Shown: positions 7,805 through 16,349 of the stretch, piece by piece | Position numbering within the stretch: the first letter of the stretch is position 1 | Layout: the number at the start of each line of letters is the position of its first letter | DNA from: Halorubrum sp. 48-1-W | GTDB taxonomy: Archaea > Halobacteriota > Halobacteria > Halobacteriales > Haloferacaceae | Length of the DNA stretch: 64,000 nucleotides | Assembly (NCBI RefSeq): GCF_003287355.1 | Contig: NZ_QMIM01000004.1 | Span: 62,001 to 126,000, forward strand | Reading direction: 5' to 3' | Notes under the pieces: model-generated | Told to the model about the DNA's origin: nothing | Database searches by the model: none | What the model saw: the letters and a program-made list of their open reading frames with translations, nothing else | Translations under genes and position numbers: made by a program

Positions 7805-8575
7805 ATGGACACCGACCGATCCGACCCCGATGGGGCGAAGGCGGGGCCGGACGAGAACGACGTCGGGTCGGGAGGAACGGGCGCCGGACCTGGCGAGGCC
7901 GACGTCGGGCCGGACGATGCGGGAGTCGAACGGGCGGCGGGATCGCACAGCCCCACCGACTCGCTCGCCGAGGAGGCGGTCGACGGGGGGTGGGCGGTTC
8001 GGCTCTTCCGGAGCGGGCGGACGAACGCGCTGATCGCGTGGTCGATGGTCGCGGTGCTCGCGGCGACGTTCCTCGGGAGCCTACTCGAGTTCGACCTCCT
8101 CTCGATGGCGCTCACCGCGGCCGTCGTCGCGGTCGTCGTCGCCCCCGCCGTCGCGGCGCGCGACCCGCGGGCCATGCTCCCGTGGGAACTGCTCGCGCTC
8201 GCGCTGTTGCCCGTGTTGGTCCGGGCGCTCTTCGGAGGCGACCTCGGCGTCTTCGCGGTCTACCTCGCGATCGCGGCGCTCGCGCTCGTGATCACGGTCG
8301 ACCTCCACATGTTCACCTCGCTTCGGGTAACCAACTGGTTCGCGGTCGTCCTCGTCGTGATGACGACGCTGGGCACCGCCGCGGTCTGGTCGATCCTCCG
8401 GTGGAACCTCGACCGGCGCTACGGCACGTCGTACCTGACGACCAACGAGGCGCTGATGGTCGAGTGGATCTACGTGACGCTGGCCGGGTTCGCCGCCGGT
8501 ATCCTCTTCGACGCGTACTTCCGGCGGCGGGGGGTTCAGCTCCGCCGGATGATCGGACAGGTGGTGCGTCGATGA
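7805..8575 (+). CDS. integral membrane protein, unknown family
   Basis: This 256-residue protein has a 60-residue Gly/Asp/Pro-rich, probably disordered cytoplasmic N-terminus. About six hydrophobic segments follow (for example LIAWSMVAVLAATFLGSLL, WELLALALLPVLV, FAVVLVVMTTLGTAAVWSI). The tail is basic (YFRRRGVQLRRMIGQVVRR), consistent with a cytoplasmic C-terminus. I see no transporter signature. It overlaps the next gene by ATGA (stop 8573-8575, next start 8572), so the two are translationally coupled and may form a complex. ATG 7805 is chosen because codons upstream run into the promoter region. Confidence 0.75.
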   Translation: MDTDRSDPDGAKAGPDENDVGSGGTGAGPGEADVGPDDAGVERAAGSHSPTDSLAEEAVDGGWAVRLFRSGRTNALIAWSMVAVLAATFLGSLLEFDLLSMALTAAVVAVVVAPAVAARDPRAMLPWELLALALLPVLVRALFGGDLGVFAVYLAIAALALVITVDLHMFTSLRVTNWFAVVLVVMTTLGTAAVWSILRWNLDRRYGTSYLTTNEALMVEWIYVTLAGFAAGILFDAYFRRRGVQLRRMIGQVVRR

Positions 8576-9195
8576 CGCTGCTTCCCCGGCCGTCGGTCCG
8601 GCACCAGAAACAGCTCTCCCGGGTGATGCAGGCGGTCCTCGCTGTCATCGTCGTCTACGGCGTCGTCTCCGGCGCGCCGAAGGCGATCTCGAACGGCGGG
8701 ATCGCGCTGCTCATCACGTTCGTGCCGGCGGCGCTCGAACGCAACTACGAGGTCCCGCTCGACCCCTGGCTGGCGCTGTGGATCACGAGCGCCGTCTTCT
8801 TCCACGCCATCGGGTCGGCCTGGTTCTACACGCAGATCTCGTGGTGGGATCACCTCACGCACTCGCTTTCGGCTTCGCTCGTCGCCGGCGTCGGGTACAC
8901 GACGATGCGCGCGGTCGACCTCCACAACGACGACATCCGGATCCCCGACCGCTTCGCGTTCGTCTTCATCCTCCTCATGGTCCTCGCGTTCGGGGTCGTC
9001 TGGGAGCTGTTCGAGTTCGGCCTCGACGTGATCGCCGGCGCGACCGGGGTCAGCATGCCGCTCGCCCAACACGGCCTCGACGACACCGTCCTCGACCTGA
9101 CGTACAACTCCGTCGGCGCGCTCCTCGTGGCGACGTTCGGTCAGGCACACCTCACCGGCGTCGTAGAGCGGATCCGCGAGGGTTCGGGCAGTTAG
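8572..9195 (+). CDS. membrane protein resembling YjdF/DUF2238
   Basis: This 207-residue protein has about six membrane segments. Conserved polar motifs lie inside or beside them: SWWDHLTHSLSASL (near 102) and VVWELFEFGLD (near 148). The W-D-x-L-T-H and W-E-x-x-E-x motifs are typical of the YjdF/DUF2238 inner-membrane family, whose function is unknown. The downstream loop (LAQHGLDDTVLDLTYNSVGALL) resembles the family's D-x-x-x-N motif. The ATGA overlap couples it to the preceding membrane protein. Confidence 0.78.
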   Translation: MTLLPRPSVRHQKQLSRVMQAVLAVIVVYGVVSGAPKAISNGGIALLITFVPAALERNYEVPLDPWLALWITSAVFFHAIGSAWFYTQISWWDHLTHSLSASLVAGVGYTTMRAVDLHNDDIRIPDRFAFVFILLMVLAFGVVWELFEFGLDVIAGATGVSMPLAQHGLDDTVLDLTYNSVGALLVATFGQAHLTGVVERIREGSGS

Positions 9196-9231
9196 TCCCG
9201 GAGCGTGAGACCCCGAGGGTGTCGCCGTCGG

Positions 9232-10299
9232 TCAGTCGAGACACGCCGCGACGACGCGCAACGCGGCCTCGCCGCGGACCTCCTTCGCCAAGAGCGGCAC
9301 CCGTTTCACGTCGCGTCCGCGGAAGAGGTCCGTCGCCTGTCGCAGCGCCGCCTGCTGGACCTCCCAGCGTCGCGCACAGAACTCACAGCCCTCGGGGTCG
9401 GGCTCGACGATCCACTCGGGGTCGACGTCCGCCACGTCGCTCACCCGCTCCATCACGCGGTTGACCACGAGCGTGTTCACCGGGATCCCGAACTCGTCGA
9501 GCCGGGCGACGAGCCGCTCCGATTCGACCACGCTCATCTCCTCGGGGATGATGACGACGCGGAAGTCGGTCCGGTCCGGGTCGCGTAACACGTCCCGGAG
9601 CCGTTCGATCCGGGCCCGCAGTTCCTCGAGGTCGGCGTCCGGATCCGGGTCCTCCTCCCCGCCGAACATCCCCTTCAGCCCGTCCATCATCCCGGAGAAC
9701 CGCTGGCGGAGCGTCATCACCCGGCCGATCATCGAGTCCATGATCTCGGGGAGCTGGAGCAGTCGGAGGGTGTGACCGGTGGGCGCGGTGTCGACGACGA
9801 CCCGGTCGAACCTGGGATCGTCGAGGTACTCCAACAGCTGGCGCATCGCCGCTGCCTCGTCCGCGCCGGGCATCGGCCCGCCGAGCAGCGACCCGGGGGC
9901 GTCGGCGTCGTCGCCCGCCCCCGGCATCCCGTCCATCGCCTCCCCCATCCCGCCGAGCCCGCCGAGAGGGTCGCCGTCCGCGCCGAAGAGCCCCTCCTCC
10001 ATCGCAGCGTCGGGGTCGATCTCGGCGGCGTAAAGCGGCACGTCCTCGTGGACGACGGCGGGCTCCGCGGGCACGTCCACCCCGAAGGTGTCCGAAAGCG
10101 AGTGGGCCGGGTCCGTCGAGACAACGAGCGTCGGGACGCCCCCCACTGCCGAGGAGAGCCCGGTCGCGGCCGCCATCGTCGTCTTCCCCACGCCGCCCTT
10201 GCCGCCGTACAGCACGTACTCCGGCGCGTCCACGCCCTGCGGGAGCCCGTCGGCCTCGTCGTCGACGCGGTCGACGGGTTCGACGTCGATGTCGTCCAT
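9232..10299 (-). CDS. ArsA/Get3-family ATPase
   Basis: This 355-residue protein has the ArsA deviant Walker A GGKGGVGKTT (residues 32-41), switch I STDPAHSLSDTFG (near 61-73) and switch II VVVDTAPTGHTLRLL (near 168-182). CEFCARRW near residue 313 supplies the CxxC pair of Get3-type dimers. Archaeal Get3 homologues bind tail-anchored membrane proteins and deliver them for insertion; arsenite pumping is unlikely because no ArsB gene is nearby. A Gly/Asp/Met-rich insert (near 105-150) lies where Get3 has its flexible client-binding region, and its Met-rich part (GGLGGMGEAMDGMPG) could contact hydrophobic clients. Confidence 0.88.
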   Translation of the reverse strand: MDDIDVEPVDRVDDEADGLPQGVDAPEYVLYGGKGGVGKTTMAAATGLSSAVGGVPTLVVSTDPAHSLSDTFGVDVPAEPAVVHEDVPLYAAEIDPDAAMEEGLFGADGDPLGGLGGMGEAMDGMPGAGDDADAPGSLLGGPMPGADEAAAMRQLLEYLDDPRFDRVVVDTAPTGHTLRLLQLPEIMDSMIGRVMTLRQRFSGMMDGLKGMFGGEEDPDPDADLEELRARIERLRDVLRDPDRTDFRVVIIPEEMSVVESERLVARLDEFGIPVNTLVVNRVMERVSDVADVDPEWIVEPDPEGCEFCARRWEVQQAALRQATDLFRGRDVKRVPLLAKEVRGEAALRVVAACLD

Positions 10300-10362
10300 G
10301 CTCGACCGTGGCGGCGGCGGGCTTGTGTACCCGTCGGTCCGGATCGCCGGTGAGAGGAGCGT

Positions 10363-10432
10363 GACGGACCCGGTGGCGTGAAGAGCGGACGGACCCGGTG
10401 GCGCGAAGAGCGGACGGACCCGCCGACGAGCG
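10363..10432 (+). repeat. 25-bp tandem repeat, about 2.8 copies
   Basis: The unit begins gacggacccggtggcg and continues tgaagagcg. Copies start at 10363, 10388 (one mismatch) and 10413 (degenerate). It fills the gap between the Get3 gene's upstream region and the end of the zinc-finger gene at 10435. Confidence 0.85.
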
Positions 10433-10434
10433 CG

Positions 10435-10731
10435 CTACGGCGACTCGTCGAGCCGTTCCACGACGGTCCCGAGGTCCGCCTCGGTCTCGATCTCGCGTTT
10501 CACCTCCTCGCGCCGACGCACCGCCGCGGAGTCGGCATCGTACGCGCGGACGTACTCCGCGCGGGTGTGCTCGTCGAACGCGTGTCGGATCGCGAAGTAG
10601 CCGTCGGGAACGATCGTCCCGCACACCCGACACTCGTGGCGCCGGTGCTCCCGCGTCTGGTGGAGGATCGTCGACTCCACGTCCTCGAAGACGGCGTCAC
10701 AGCCGTCGATACCGCACGCCCAGGGAACCAT
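10435..10731 (-). CDS. small C2H2-like zinc-finger protein
   Basis: This 98-residue protein has two possible zinc knuckles. The first is C6 and C11 with the His pair of HQTREH. The second is CRVC (35-38) with the His residues of IRHAFDEH. The C-terminal 40 residues are acidic and helical. Paralogous short zinc-finger proteins are common in haloarchaea and usually unstudied; regulation or RNA binding is possible but not shown. ATG 10731 is the only good start. The stop is directly followed by the 25-bp repeat tract. Confidence 0.72.
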   Translation of the reverse strand: MVPWACGIDGCDAVFEDVESTILHQTREHRRHECRVCGTIVPDGYFAIRHAFDEHTRAEYVRAYDADSAAVRRREEVKREIETEADLGTVVERLDESP

Positions 10732-10863
10732 ACCCCACGGTTCCCCCCGAGGGGATTAACGGTTTCCCTGGGGCCTCGACTGCGGGCGGTCGGGGGTCCG
10801 ACCCTCCCGTCCGCCGTCGACCGCGAACGATACGCCTTTGGGCGGCTGCGCGTACCTCGGATC

Positions 10864-11628
10864 GTGAGCCGACCTCGAACGCGCGTCGACGCCCATATCA
10901 AGGTCCTCGACGACCGCGTCGTCGCCCGCGCGAAGGAACGCGGGATCGACGCGGTCGTGTACGCGCCCCACTTCACCCGACTGCCGACGATCCGGGAGCG
11001 CGCGGCCCGGTTCTCGGACGACGAGTTGACGGTGATCCCCGGACGCGAGGTGTTCACCGGCGACTGGGGAAACCGCCGGCACCTCCTCGTGATCGGGCTC
11101 GCCGACCCCGTTCCCGACTACATCACGTTCGAGGGGGCGATGGCGGAGTTCGAACGCCAGGACACAGCGGTGCTCGTCCCACACCCCGAGTTCGCGACGA
11201 TCTCGCTCACCCGGCCGGAACTTACAGCCCACGATGCCCGGATCGACGCGATCGAGACGTACAACACGAAGCTGCTCGCACACCAGAACCGCCGCGCACG
11301 GGACATCGCGGACGACCTCGATATCCCCGGGTTCGGCTCCTCGTACGCGCACCTGTGGGGGACGGTCGGCGAGGCGTGGACCGCCTTCGAGGGGGAGCTT
11401 CCCGACGCCGAGGCGGTCGTCGAGGCGTTCCGTGAGGGCCGTCCGCGGACGGTCGTCCACCGCGGCGGCCTCGGCCACCGGCTCCGCGGACTCGTCGAGT
11501 TCGGCCACCTCGCCTACGAGAACACCTGGGTGAAGGCCGACCGGCTCTTCCTCTCCGGCGAGGAGCCGACGCTCCCCTCCAACGTCGCCTACGAGGGCCG
11601 GTTCGACGACGTGGCCGTCTACGAGTAG
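10864..11628 (+). CDS. PHP-domain-like protein with degenerate metal motifs
   Basis: The PHP fold (metallophosphoesterase-like, seen in histidinol phosphatase and PolC) is suggested by VDAHIKVLD (near 8-16), APHFT (near 41), IPGREVFTG (near 61), RRHLLVIGL (near 75) and VPHPEF (near 102). GFGSSYAHLW lies near 160. Motif I reads H-I-K rather than H-x-H, and the last motif reads S-S-Y-A-H rather than G-S-D-A-H, so one or more metal ligands are replaced. Catalysis may be altered. The start is a GTG at 10864; earlier in-frame codons would extend over the neighbouring promoter. The length is 254 residues and no partner gene is coupled. Confidence 0.75.
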   Translation: MSRPRTRVDAHIKVLDDRVVARAKERGIDAVVYAPHFTRLPTIRERAARFSDDELTVIPGREVFTGDWGNRRHLLVIGLADPVPDYITFEGAMAEFERQDTAVLVPHPEFATISLTRPELTAHDARIDAIETYNTKLLAHQNRRARDIADDLDIPGFGSSYAHLWGTVGEAWTAFEGELPDAEAVVEAFREGRPRTVVHRGGLGHRLRGLVEFGHLAYENTWVKADRLFLSGEEPTLPSNVAYEGRFDDVAVYE

Positions 11629-11653
11629 CCCGCGGCGACGGAACGGCGGGCCC

Positions 11654-12145
11654 CTAGAGCCCGAACCCGGCGGTCGCCGACGAGAGGTCCACGTCGAGGG
11701 AGACGACGTAGGTGGTGACCGCCCAGAAGGCCGCGATCTCGAGGCCGGTGATGATCACGGTCACCAGGTCGGCGTACTTGCTGCTCGTGGTGACGCCGAA
11801 CGGTAACGCGAACTCCTTGTCGGAGAGCGGGTGAAAGAGCGCGATCCCGCGGCGGCTGCCGACCAGGTCGAGGACGTAGTGGGTCACCACGCCCACCCAG
11901 ACGAAGTGAAGATTGTTGAAAAAGAACGGGTACGCGAGGACGATCGCGAGCACCGTGAGGCTGTGGAGCGTCTTCCGGTGTTTCCCGAAGGCCGTGTCGA
12001 CGTCGGGGAACAGCGCCCCCAACACGATCGGAACCGTGATCTGGACGATCTTTCGGGCGGTGTCGACGTCGACGCCCGGCTCCAACACGAAGCCGATCCC
12101 GACGGCGAGGAGCAGCGCGTTCAACACGTGGCCGCGTTTGTTCAT
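11654..12145 (-). CDS. YdjM/DUF457-type membrane-bound hydrolase-like protein
   Basis: This 163-residue membrane protein begins MNKRGHVLNALLL and carries GALFPDVDTAFGKHRKTLHSL (near 45-63) and THYVLDLVGSRRG (near 85). The P-D-x-D and H-R-x-x-x-H-S signature followed by H-x-x-x-D is typical of the YdjM/DUF457 'membrane-bound metal-dependent hydrolase' family, related to phospholipase C-type metal sites. Four hydrophobic segments surround it. The substrate is unknown. ATG 12145 is preferred because a nearby upstream ATG would add only eight charged residues (MDAARDRD). Confidence 0.82.
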   Translation of the reverse strand: MNKRGHVLNALLLAVGIGFVLEPGVDVDTARKIVQITVPIVLGALFPDVDTAFGKHRKTLHSLTVLAIVLAYPFFFNNLHFVWVGVVTHYVLDLVGSRRGIALFHPLSDKEFALPFGVTTSSKYADLVTVIITGLEIAAFWAVTTYVVSLDVDLSSATAGFGL

Positions 12146-12255
12146 GTCCCGGTCTCTCGCGGCATCCACTGAAAAGGCACGGATCGAGACCGGTCGTCCG
12201 CTTCGGCGTCTGCCAGCGTCGAAAGAGCCACGGGGTGCGCTCCCCAGGGACCGAC

Positions 12256-13362
12256 ATGGAGTACGAGGAGCCGAAGTTCTTTCACGTGATGAAGTACGGC
12301 ATCGAGGCCGACCGCGACGTCATCGACATGGTGAGCGGCAACCCCGACTGGGAGCCGCCGACCGCCCTGCGGGAGGCCCTCTCGGCGTACGCGGAGCTAC
12401 CGCCCGCCGAGTTCCAGTACCCGCCGAGCGAGGGGATCCGGGACCTCCGCGAGGCGATCGCCGTCCGACGGGGCGTCGACGTCGACCGGATCGTTCTCAC
12501 GAACGGGACGGGCGAGGCGAACTACCTCGGGATGGCGCGGGCGCTCGAACGCGACGCGGGTTCGGAGGCGTTGCTCATGGACCCGGTCTACCCGTACTAC
12601 CCCGGGAAGACGGAGTTGCTCGACAGCGAGCCGACGCTCGTCCCGACCGAGCGCGACGGCGGGCTCGACGTCGACGCGGTCCGCGAGGCTGCGAGCGAGG
12701 GGACCGCGCTGATCGTCCTCAACACGCCGAACAACCCCACGGGGGCGGTGTACGACATCGGGAAGGTGCGCGAGGTCGTCGAGATCGCGGGCGAGGTCGA
12801 CGCGCTCGTCGTCGTCGACGAGGTGTACGACCGGTTCGACCACACCGGGCGCTTCGAGTCGGCGCTCTCGCTCGGCTCCGACCGGGTGGTCGTCACGAGC
12901 GGCTTCTCCAAGTCGATGGCGATCACGGGCTTTCGCGTCGGCTACGCGATCCTCCCCGACGAGCACGTCGGCCCGGCGAAGACGCGGCACATGCTCGTGA
13001 ACGTCGCGGGCTCGCGACCCGCCCAGTACGCGGTCGCACACGCGTTGGAGGCGACCGAGCCGGCGTACTACGCGGAGGCCCGCGAGCGGCTCTCGGACCG
13101 GATCGACGCGTTCACGGGGGCACTCGACGCGGCCGGCGCGGAGTACGCGCGCCCGGACGGCGGCTTCTACGTGCTCGCGCGGTTCGACGGGTTCCCCGGG
13201 ACGCTGGAGAACGTGAAACGGCTGATCGACGAGGCGGGCGTCGCGGGGATGCCGGGCGACACGTTCGGGACCGCCCGCGACGACTGGATCCGGTTCGCCA
13301 TGGTCACCCCGCGGTCGCTGGAGGCGGCCGAGCGACTCGTCGACTACTTCTCGGGGGCGTGA
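12256..13362 (+). CDS. class I/II PLP-dependent aminotransferase
   Basis: This is a 368-residue fold-type I aminotransferase. Cofactor motifs are NTPNNPTGAVYD (near 162), VVVDEVYDRFDH (near 190) and the Schiff-base lysine in SGFSKSMAITGFRVGY (near 220). The substrate-carboxylate Arg lies near the C-terminus (DDWIRFAMV, near 345). It probably belongs to the aspartate/alanine aminotransferase group; the exact amino acid cannot be read from sequence. The start MEYEEPKFF at 12256 is chosen because seven upstream in-frame codons lack family similarity. It stands alone, convergent with the diphthine synthase gene. Confidence 0.87.
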   Translation: MEYEEPKFFHVMKYGIEADRDVIDMVSGNPDWEPPTALREALSAYAELPPAEFQYPPSEGIRDLREAIAVRRGVDVDRIVLTNGTGEANYLGMARALERDAGSEALLMDPVYPYYPGKTELLDSEPTLVPTERDGGLDVDAVREAASEGTALIVLNTPNNPTGAVYDIGKVREVVEIAGEVDALVVVDEVYDRFDHTGRFESALSLGSDRVVVTSGFSKSMAITGFRVGYAILPDEHVGPAKTRHMLVNVAGSRPAQYAVAHALEATEPAYYAEARERLSDRIDAFTGALDAAGAEYARPDGGFYVLARFDGFPGTLENVKRLIDEAGVAGMPGDTFGTARDDWIRFAMVTPRSLEAAERLVDYFSGA

Positions 13363-13399
13363 CCGGCCGGTTCCGGCGCCCCGCGTGGGAACGCCGCCG

Positions 13400-14197
13400 T
13401 TACTCCTCGAGGAGCGACTCGGGCGCGTCCGCCAGTCCGACGAGTGCCTCCGCCTCGACGTGGTGGAGGTCGCCGGGGATCACGAGCAGGTGGAGGGGGT
13501 CGCCGAACTCGCGCCCGGCGAGCGCGGAGAGGCGGTCCGCGGCGACGACCGCGTCCGGCGAGCCGGCGCGGGCGACGACGACCGCGAGTTCGTCCCGCCA
13601 GCCCTCCGCGAGCAGTCTCGCTGCGTGGTCGGCGGTCATGTACTCCTCGTGGTCCGGATCGGGACCGGTCGGGCCGGTCCCCACCTTGATGTCGAGGTAG
13701 ACGACGGTGTGGAGCCCGCGCTCGCGGTTCGCCTCGATCGTCTCGATCACGCTTCCCGGCACGTCGTCGCCGCCGTGTGCGTAGGAAAACGGGAGCGTCA
13801 CGGCCTTCCCGAACCGGTAGTTCTGGAGGCCGGTGAGGCTCGAGGCGGCCGACTGGGCGGTGACGCCGTGGACCACCCGCGTGTCGATCCCCCGCGTCTC
13901 CGCCCGCAGGCGGAGGTCCGTGTGCGTCGTCGAGATCATCGTGTCGCCGGCGGTCAGGAAGGCGGCGTCGCCGGCCTCCGCCGCCTCGAGGATCGGCTCC
14001 GGGTCGCGCTCGACGCCCTCGCGGTCGCGCACCTCGACGTCGACGCCGTGAGCGGCCTCGAGGTCCGCGACGTCCGCGCCGACGAGCCGGCTGGTGTAGA
14101 ACTCCGCGAAGACGCGGTCGGCCGTCCGCAGCGCCTCCCGGCCCTCGACGGTGATGGAACGCTCGTCGTAGAGGCCGAGCCCGATGAACGTGAGCAT
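13400..14197 (-). CDS. dphB: diphthine synthase
   Basis: This 265-residue SAM-dependent methyltransferase of the tetrapyrrole methylase fold starts MLTFIGLGLYDERSITVEG, the characteristic DphB N-terminus. Other conserved blocks are VFAEFYTS (near 30), AFLTAGDTMISTTH (near 80), VHGVTAQSAASSLTGLQNYRFG (near 107) and LDIK (near 148). It trimethylates the carboxypropyl group on the elongation factor 2 histidine during diphthamide synthesis in the cytoplasm. The start at 14197 is unambiguous. Upstream lies a 23-bp tandem repeat that separates it from the divergent porA promoter. Confidence 0.95.
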   Translation of the reverse strand: MLTFIGLGLYDERSITVEGREALRTADRVFAEFYTSRLVGADVADLEAAHGVDVEVRDREGVERDPEPILEAAEAGDAAFLTAGDTMISTTHTDLRLRAETRGIDTRVVHGVTAQSAASSLTGLQNYRFGKAVTLPFSYAHGGDDVPGSVIETIEANRERGLHTVVYLDIKVGTGPTGPDPDHEEYMTADHAARLLAEGWRDELAVVVARAGSPDAVVAADRLSALAGREFGDPLHLLVIPGDLHHVEAEALVGLADAPESLLEE

Positions 14198-14243
14198 ACG
14201 GCCGTTCCGGGGGGGACCGTCTAAAAGGGCGCGGACCGCCGGC

Positions 14244-14311
14244 GATTCCGGAGACCCTGGCGTCCCGATTCCGGAGACCCTGGCGTCCCGAATCCGGGAC
14301 CCTGGCGTTCC
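14244..14311 (+). repeat. three tandem copies of a 22-23-bp unit
   Basis: Two perfect 23-bp copies (14244-14266 and 14267-14289; unit gattccggagaccctggcgt plus ccc) are followed by a 22-bp diverged copy (14290-14311). They lie in the divergent dphB/porA intergenic region and do not encode a supported protein. Confidence 0.9.
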
Positions 14312-14450
14312 GAAGACTCCCGTACGCGCCGGCGAGGGACGCTCGGTCCGAGGATCGTTCATGATCGTTTCATGTGAATCCATAGCAAGCCCTAAGAGGA
14401 GACCGACACAACGTTGGAGTACTGGGCCTTACCGGGCCAAGATCCACAAT

Positions 14451-16346
14451 ATGACTGACGAAGAACTCATCTGGCGGATATCGGGAGGGTCCGGCGACGG
14501 GATCGCTTCCACCAGCCAGAACTTCGCGAAGGCCCTGATGCGATCGGGGCTGAACGTGTTCACACACCGGCACTATCCGTCCCGGATCCGCGGGGGCCAC
14601 ACGTACACGGAGATCCGCGCGTCAGCGGACCCGGTCCGCTCCCGCGGCGACGGCTACAACTTCCTGTTGGCGCTCGGCGACTCCTTCGCCCGCAACCCGC
14701 AGGAGGGCGCCGTCTACGGGAACGAGGAGATCAAGCCGCTCTCGGAGAACCTCGACGAGCTCCGCGAGGGCGGCGTCATCGTCTACGACGAGGGGCTCCT
14801 CGACCCCTCGGAGATCCCGAACTTCGACGAGCGCGTCGAGGAGAACGGCTGGCACGTCTACCCCCTCGACCTTCGCGGGCTCGCCCGCGACATGGGTCGC
14901 GAGGTGATGCGTAACACCGCCGGCGTCGGCGCGACCTGTGCGCTCATCGGCATGGACCTCGAACACGTCGAGGACCTCATGCGTGACGCGATGCCCGAGA
15001 AGATCCTCGACCCCAACCTCGAGATCCTCGAGACCGCCTACGAGCAGGTCTCGGAGGAGTACGACGTGGACGCGTCGGACGTCTCGGTTCCGACCGGCGA
15101 ACACGACGAGACGCAGGTGCTCGTGTCCGGCTCCGACGCCATCGCCTACGGCGCCATCGACGAGGGCTGTCGGTTCATCGCGGGGTACCCCATGACGCCG
15201 TGGACCGAGGTGTTCACGATCATGGCCCAGAACCTGCCGAAGCTGGACGGGATCTCGGAGCAGGTCGAAGACGAGATCGCGGCGGCGGCGCTGGCCGTGG
15301 GGGCCTCCCACGCCGGCGTCAAGGCCATGTCCGGCTCCTCGGGCGGCGGCTTCGCGCTGATGTCCGAGCCGCTCGGGCTCGCCGAGATGACGGAGACCCC
15401 CGTCGTCCTCGTCGAGGCCATGCGCGCCGGCCCCTCGACCGGGATGCCGACGAAACCGGAGCAGTCCGACCTCGAGCACGTCCTGTACACCTCCCAGGGC
15501 GACTCCCAGCGGGTCGTCCTCGCGCCCGGGACCGTCGAGGAGGCGTACGAACAGTCGCGACTCGCCTTCCGGCTCGCCTACGAGTACCAGATCCCGACGA
15601 TCCTGCTGTACGACCAGAAGCTCGGCGGCGAGCTCGTCAACGTCCCCAAGAGCCACTTCGACCGCGAGCCGACCCCGACGCTCGGGAAGACCCTGAGCGA
15701 GGACGCTCTCGCGGACGAGCCACACTCGGCGGACGGGAAGTTCCACCGCTTCCAACACGACGTCGACGACGGCGTCTCCCCGCGGTCGATCCCCGGCCAG
15801 AAGGGCGGCCGCTACCTCGCGACCGGCAACGAGCACGACCCCACAGGCCACATCAGCGAGTCGCCCGACAACCGGGTCGCACAGATCGACCGGCGGCTCC
15901 AGAAGCTCGAGGCGATCCGCGCGGACCTCGACACTGAGGACACGGGCTCGTACGCCGGCCCCGACGACGCCGAGTACGGCATCCTCACGTTCGGGAGCCA
16001 GCAGGGAACCGTCGAGGAGGCCGTCGACCGGCTGAACGACGCCGGCGTCTCGGTGAAGTCGCTGAGCGTCTCCGACATGCTCCCGTTCTCGACCGAGGAA
16101 GTCCAGACGTTCGTCGAGAGCGTCGAGGACGTCCTCGTCGTCGAGATGACTGCCTCCGGACAGTTCCGTGGGCTCGTCCAGAAGAACCTCGGCCAGTACG
16201 GGGAGAAGCTGTCGAGCCTCCTGAAGTACAACGGAAACCCGTTCGAGCCGGGCGAGGTCGTCGACGGCTTCGAGGCGGCCATCATCGAAGGTGACGGCGA
16301 CGCGTCCGGCCATCAGACGACCTTCGTCCCCGCAGCAGGTGATTAA
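14451..16346 (+). CDS. porA: 2-oxoacid:ferredoxin oxidoreductase alpha subunit (pyruvate type)
   Basis: This 631-residue subunit joins the gamma-type domain (LIWRISGGSGDGIASTSQNFAKAL, residues 5-28) to the alpha pyrimidine-binding domain (GYPMTPWTEV near 245). With PorB it oxidatively decarboxylates pyruvate to acetyl-CoA and reduces ferredoxin; TPP binds in the beta subunit. The pyruvate rather than 2-oxoglutarate assignment rests on length (631 residues versus 585 for the second paralogue at 54.8 kb) and on the adjacent lrpA1, the order seen in Halobacterium from memory. The start at 14451 gives MTDEELIWRI. porB follows after 3 bases. Confidence 0.88.
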   Translation: MTDEELIWRISGGSGDGIASTSQNFAKALMRSGLNVFTHRHYPSRIRGGHTYTEIRASADPVRSRGDGYNFLLALGDSFARNPQEGAVYGNEEIKPLSENLDELREGGVIVYDEGLLDPSEIPNFDERVEENGWHVYPLDLRGLARDMGREVMRNTAGVGATCALIGMDLEHVEDLMRDAMPEKILDPNLEILETAYEQVSEEYDVDASDVSVPTGEHDETQVLVSGSDAIAYGAIDEGCRFIAGYPMTPWTEVFTIMAQNLPKLDGISEQVEDEIAAAALAVGASHAGVKAMSGSSGGGFALMSEPLGLAEMTETPVVLVEAMRAGPSTGMPTKPEQSDLEHVLYTSQGDSQRVVLAPGTVEEAYEQSRLAFRLAYEYQIPTILLYDQKLGGELVNVPKSHFDREPTPTLGKTLSEDALADEPHSADGKFHRFQHDVDDGVSPRSIPGQKGGRYLATGNEHDPTGHISESPDNRVAQIDRRLQKLEAIRADLDTEDTGSYAGPDDAEYGILTFGSQQGTVEEAVDRLNDAGVSVKSLSVSDMLPFSTEEVQTFVESVEDVLVVEMTASGQFRGLVQKNLGQYGEKLSSLLKYNGNPFEPGEVVDGFEAAIIEGDGDASGHQTTFVPAAGD

Positions 16347-16349
16347 CCA

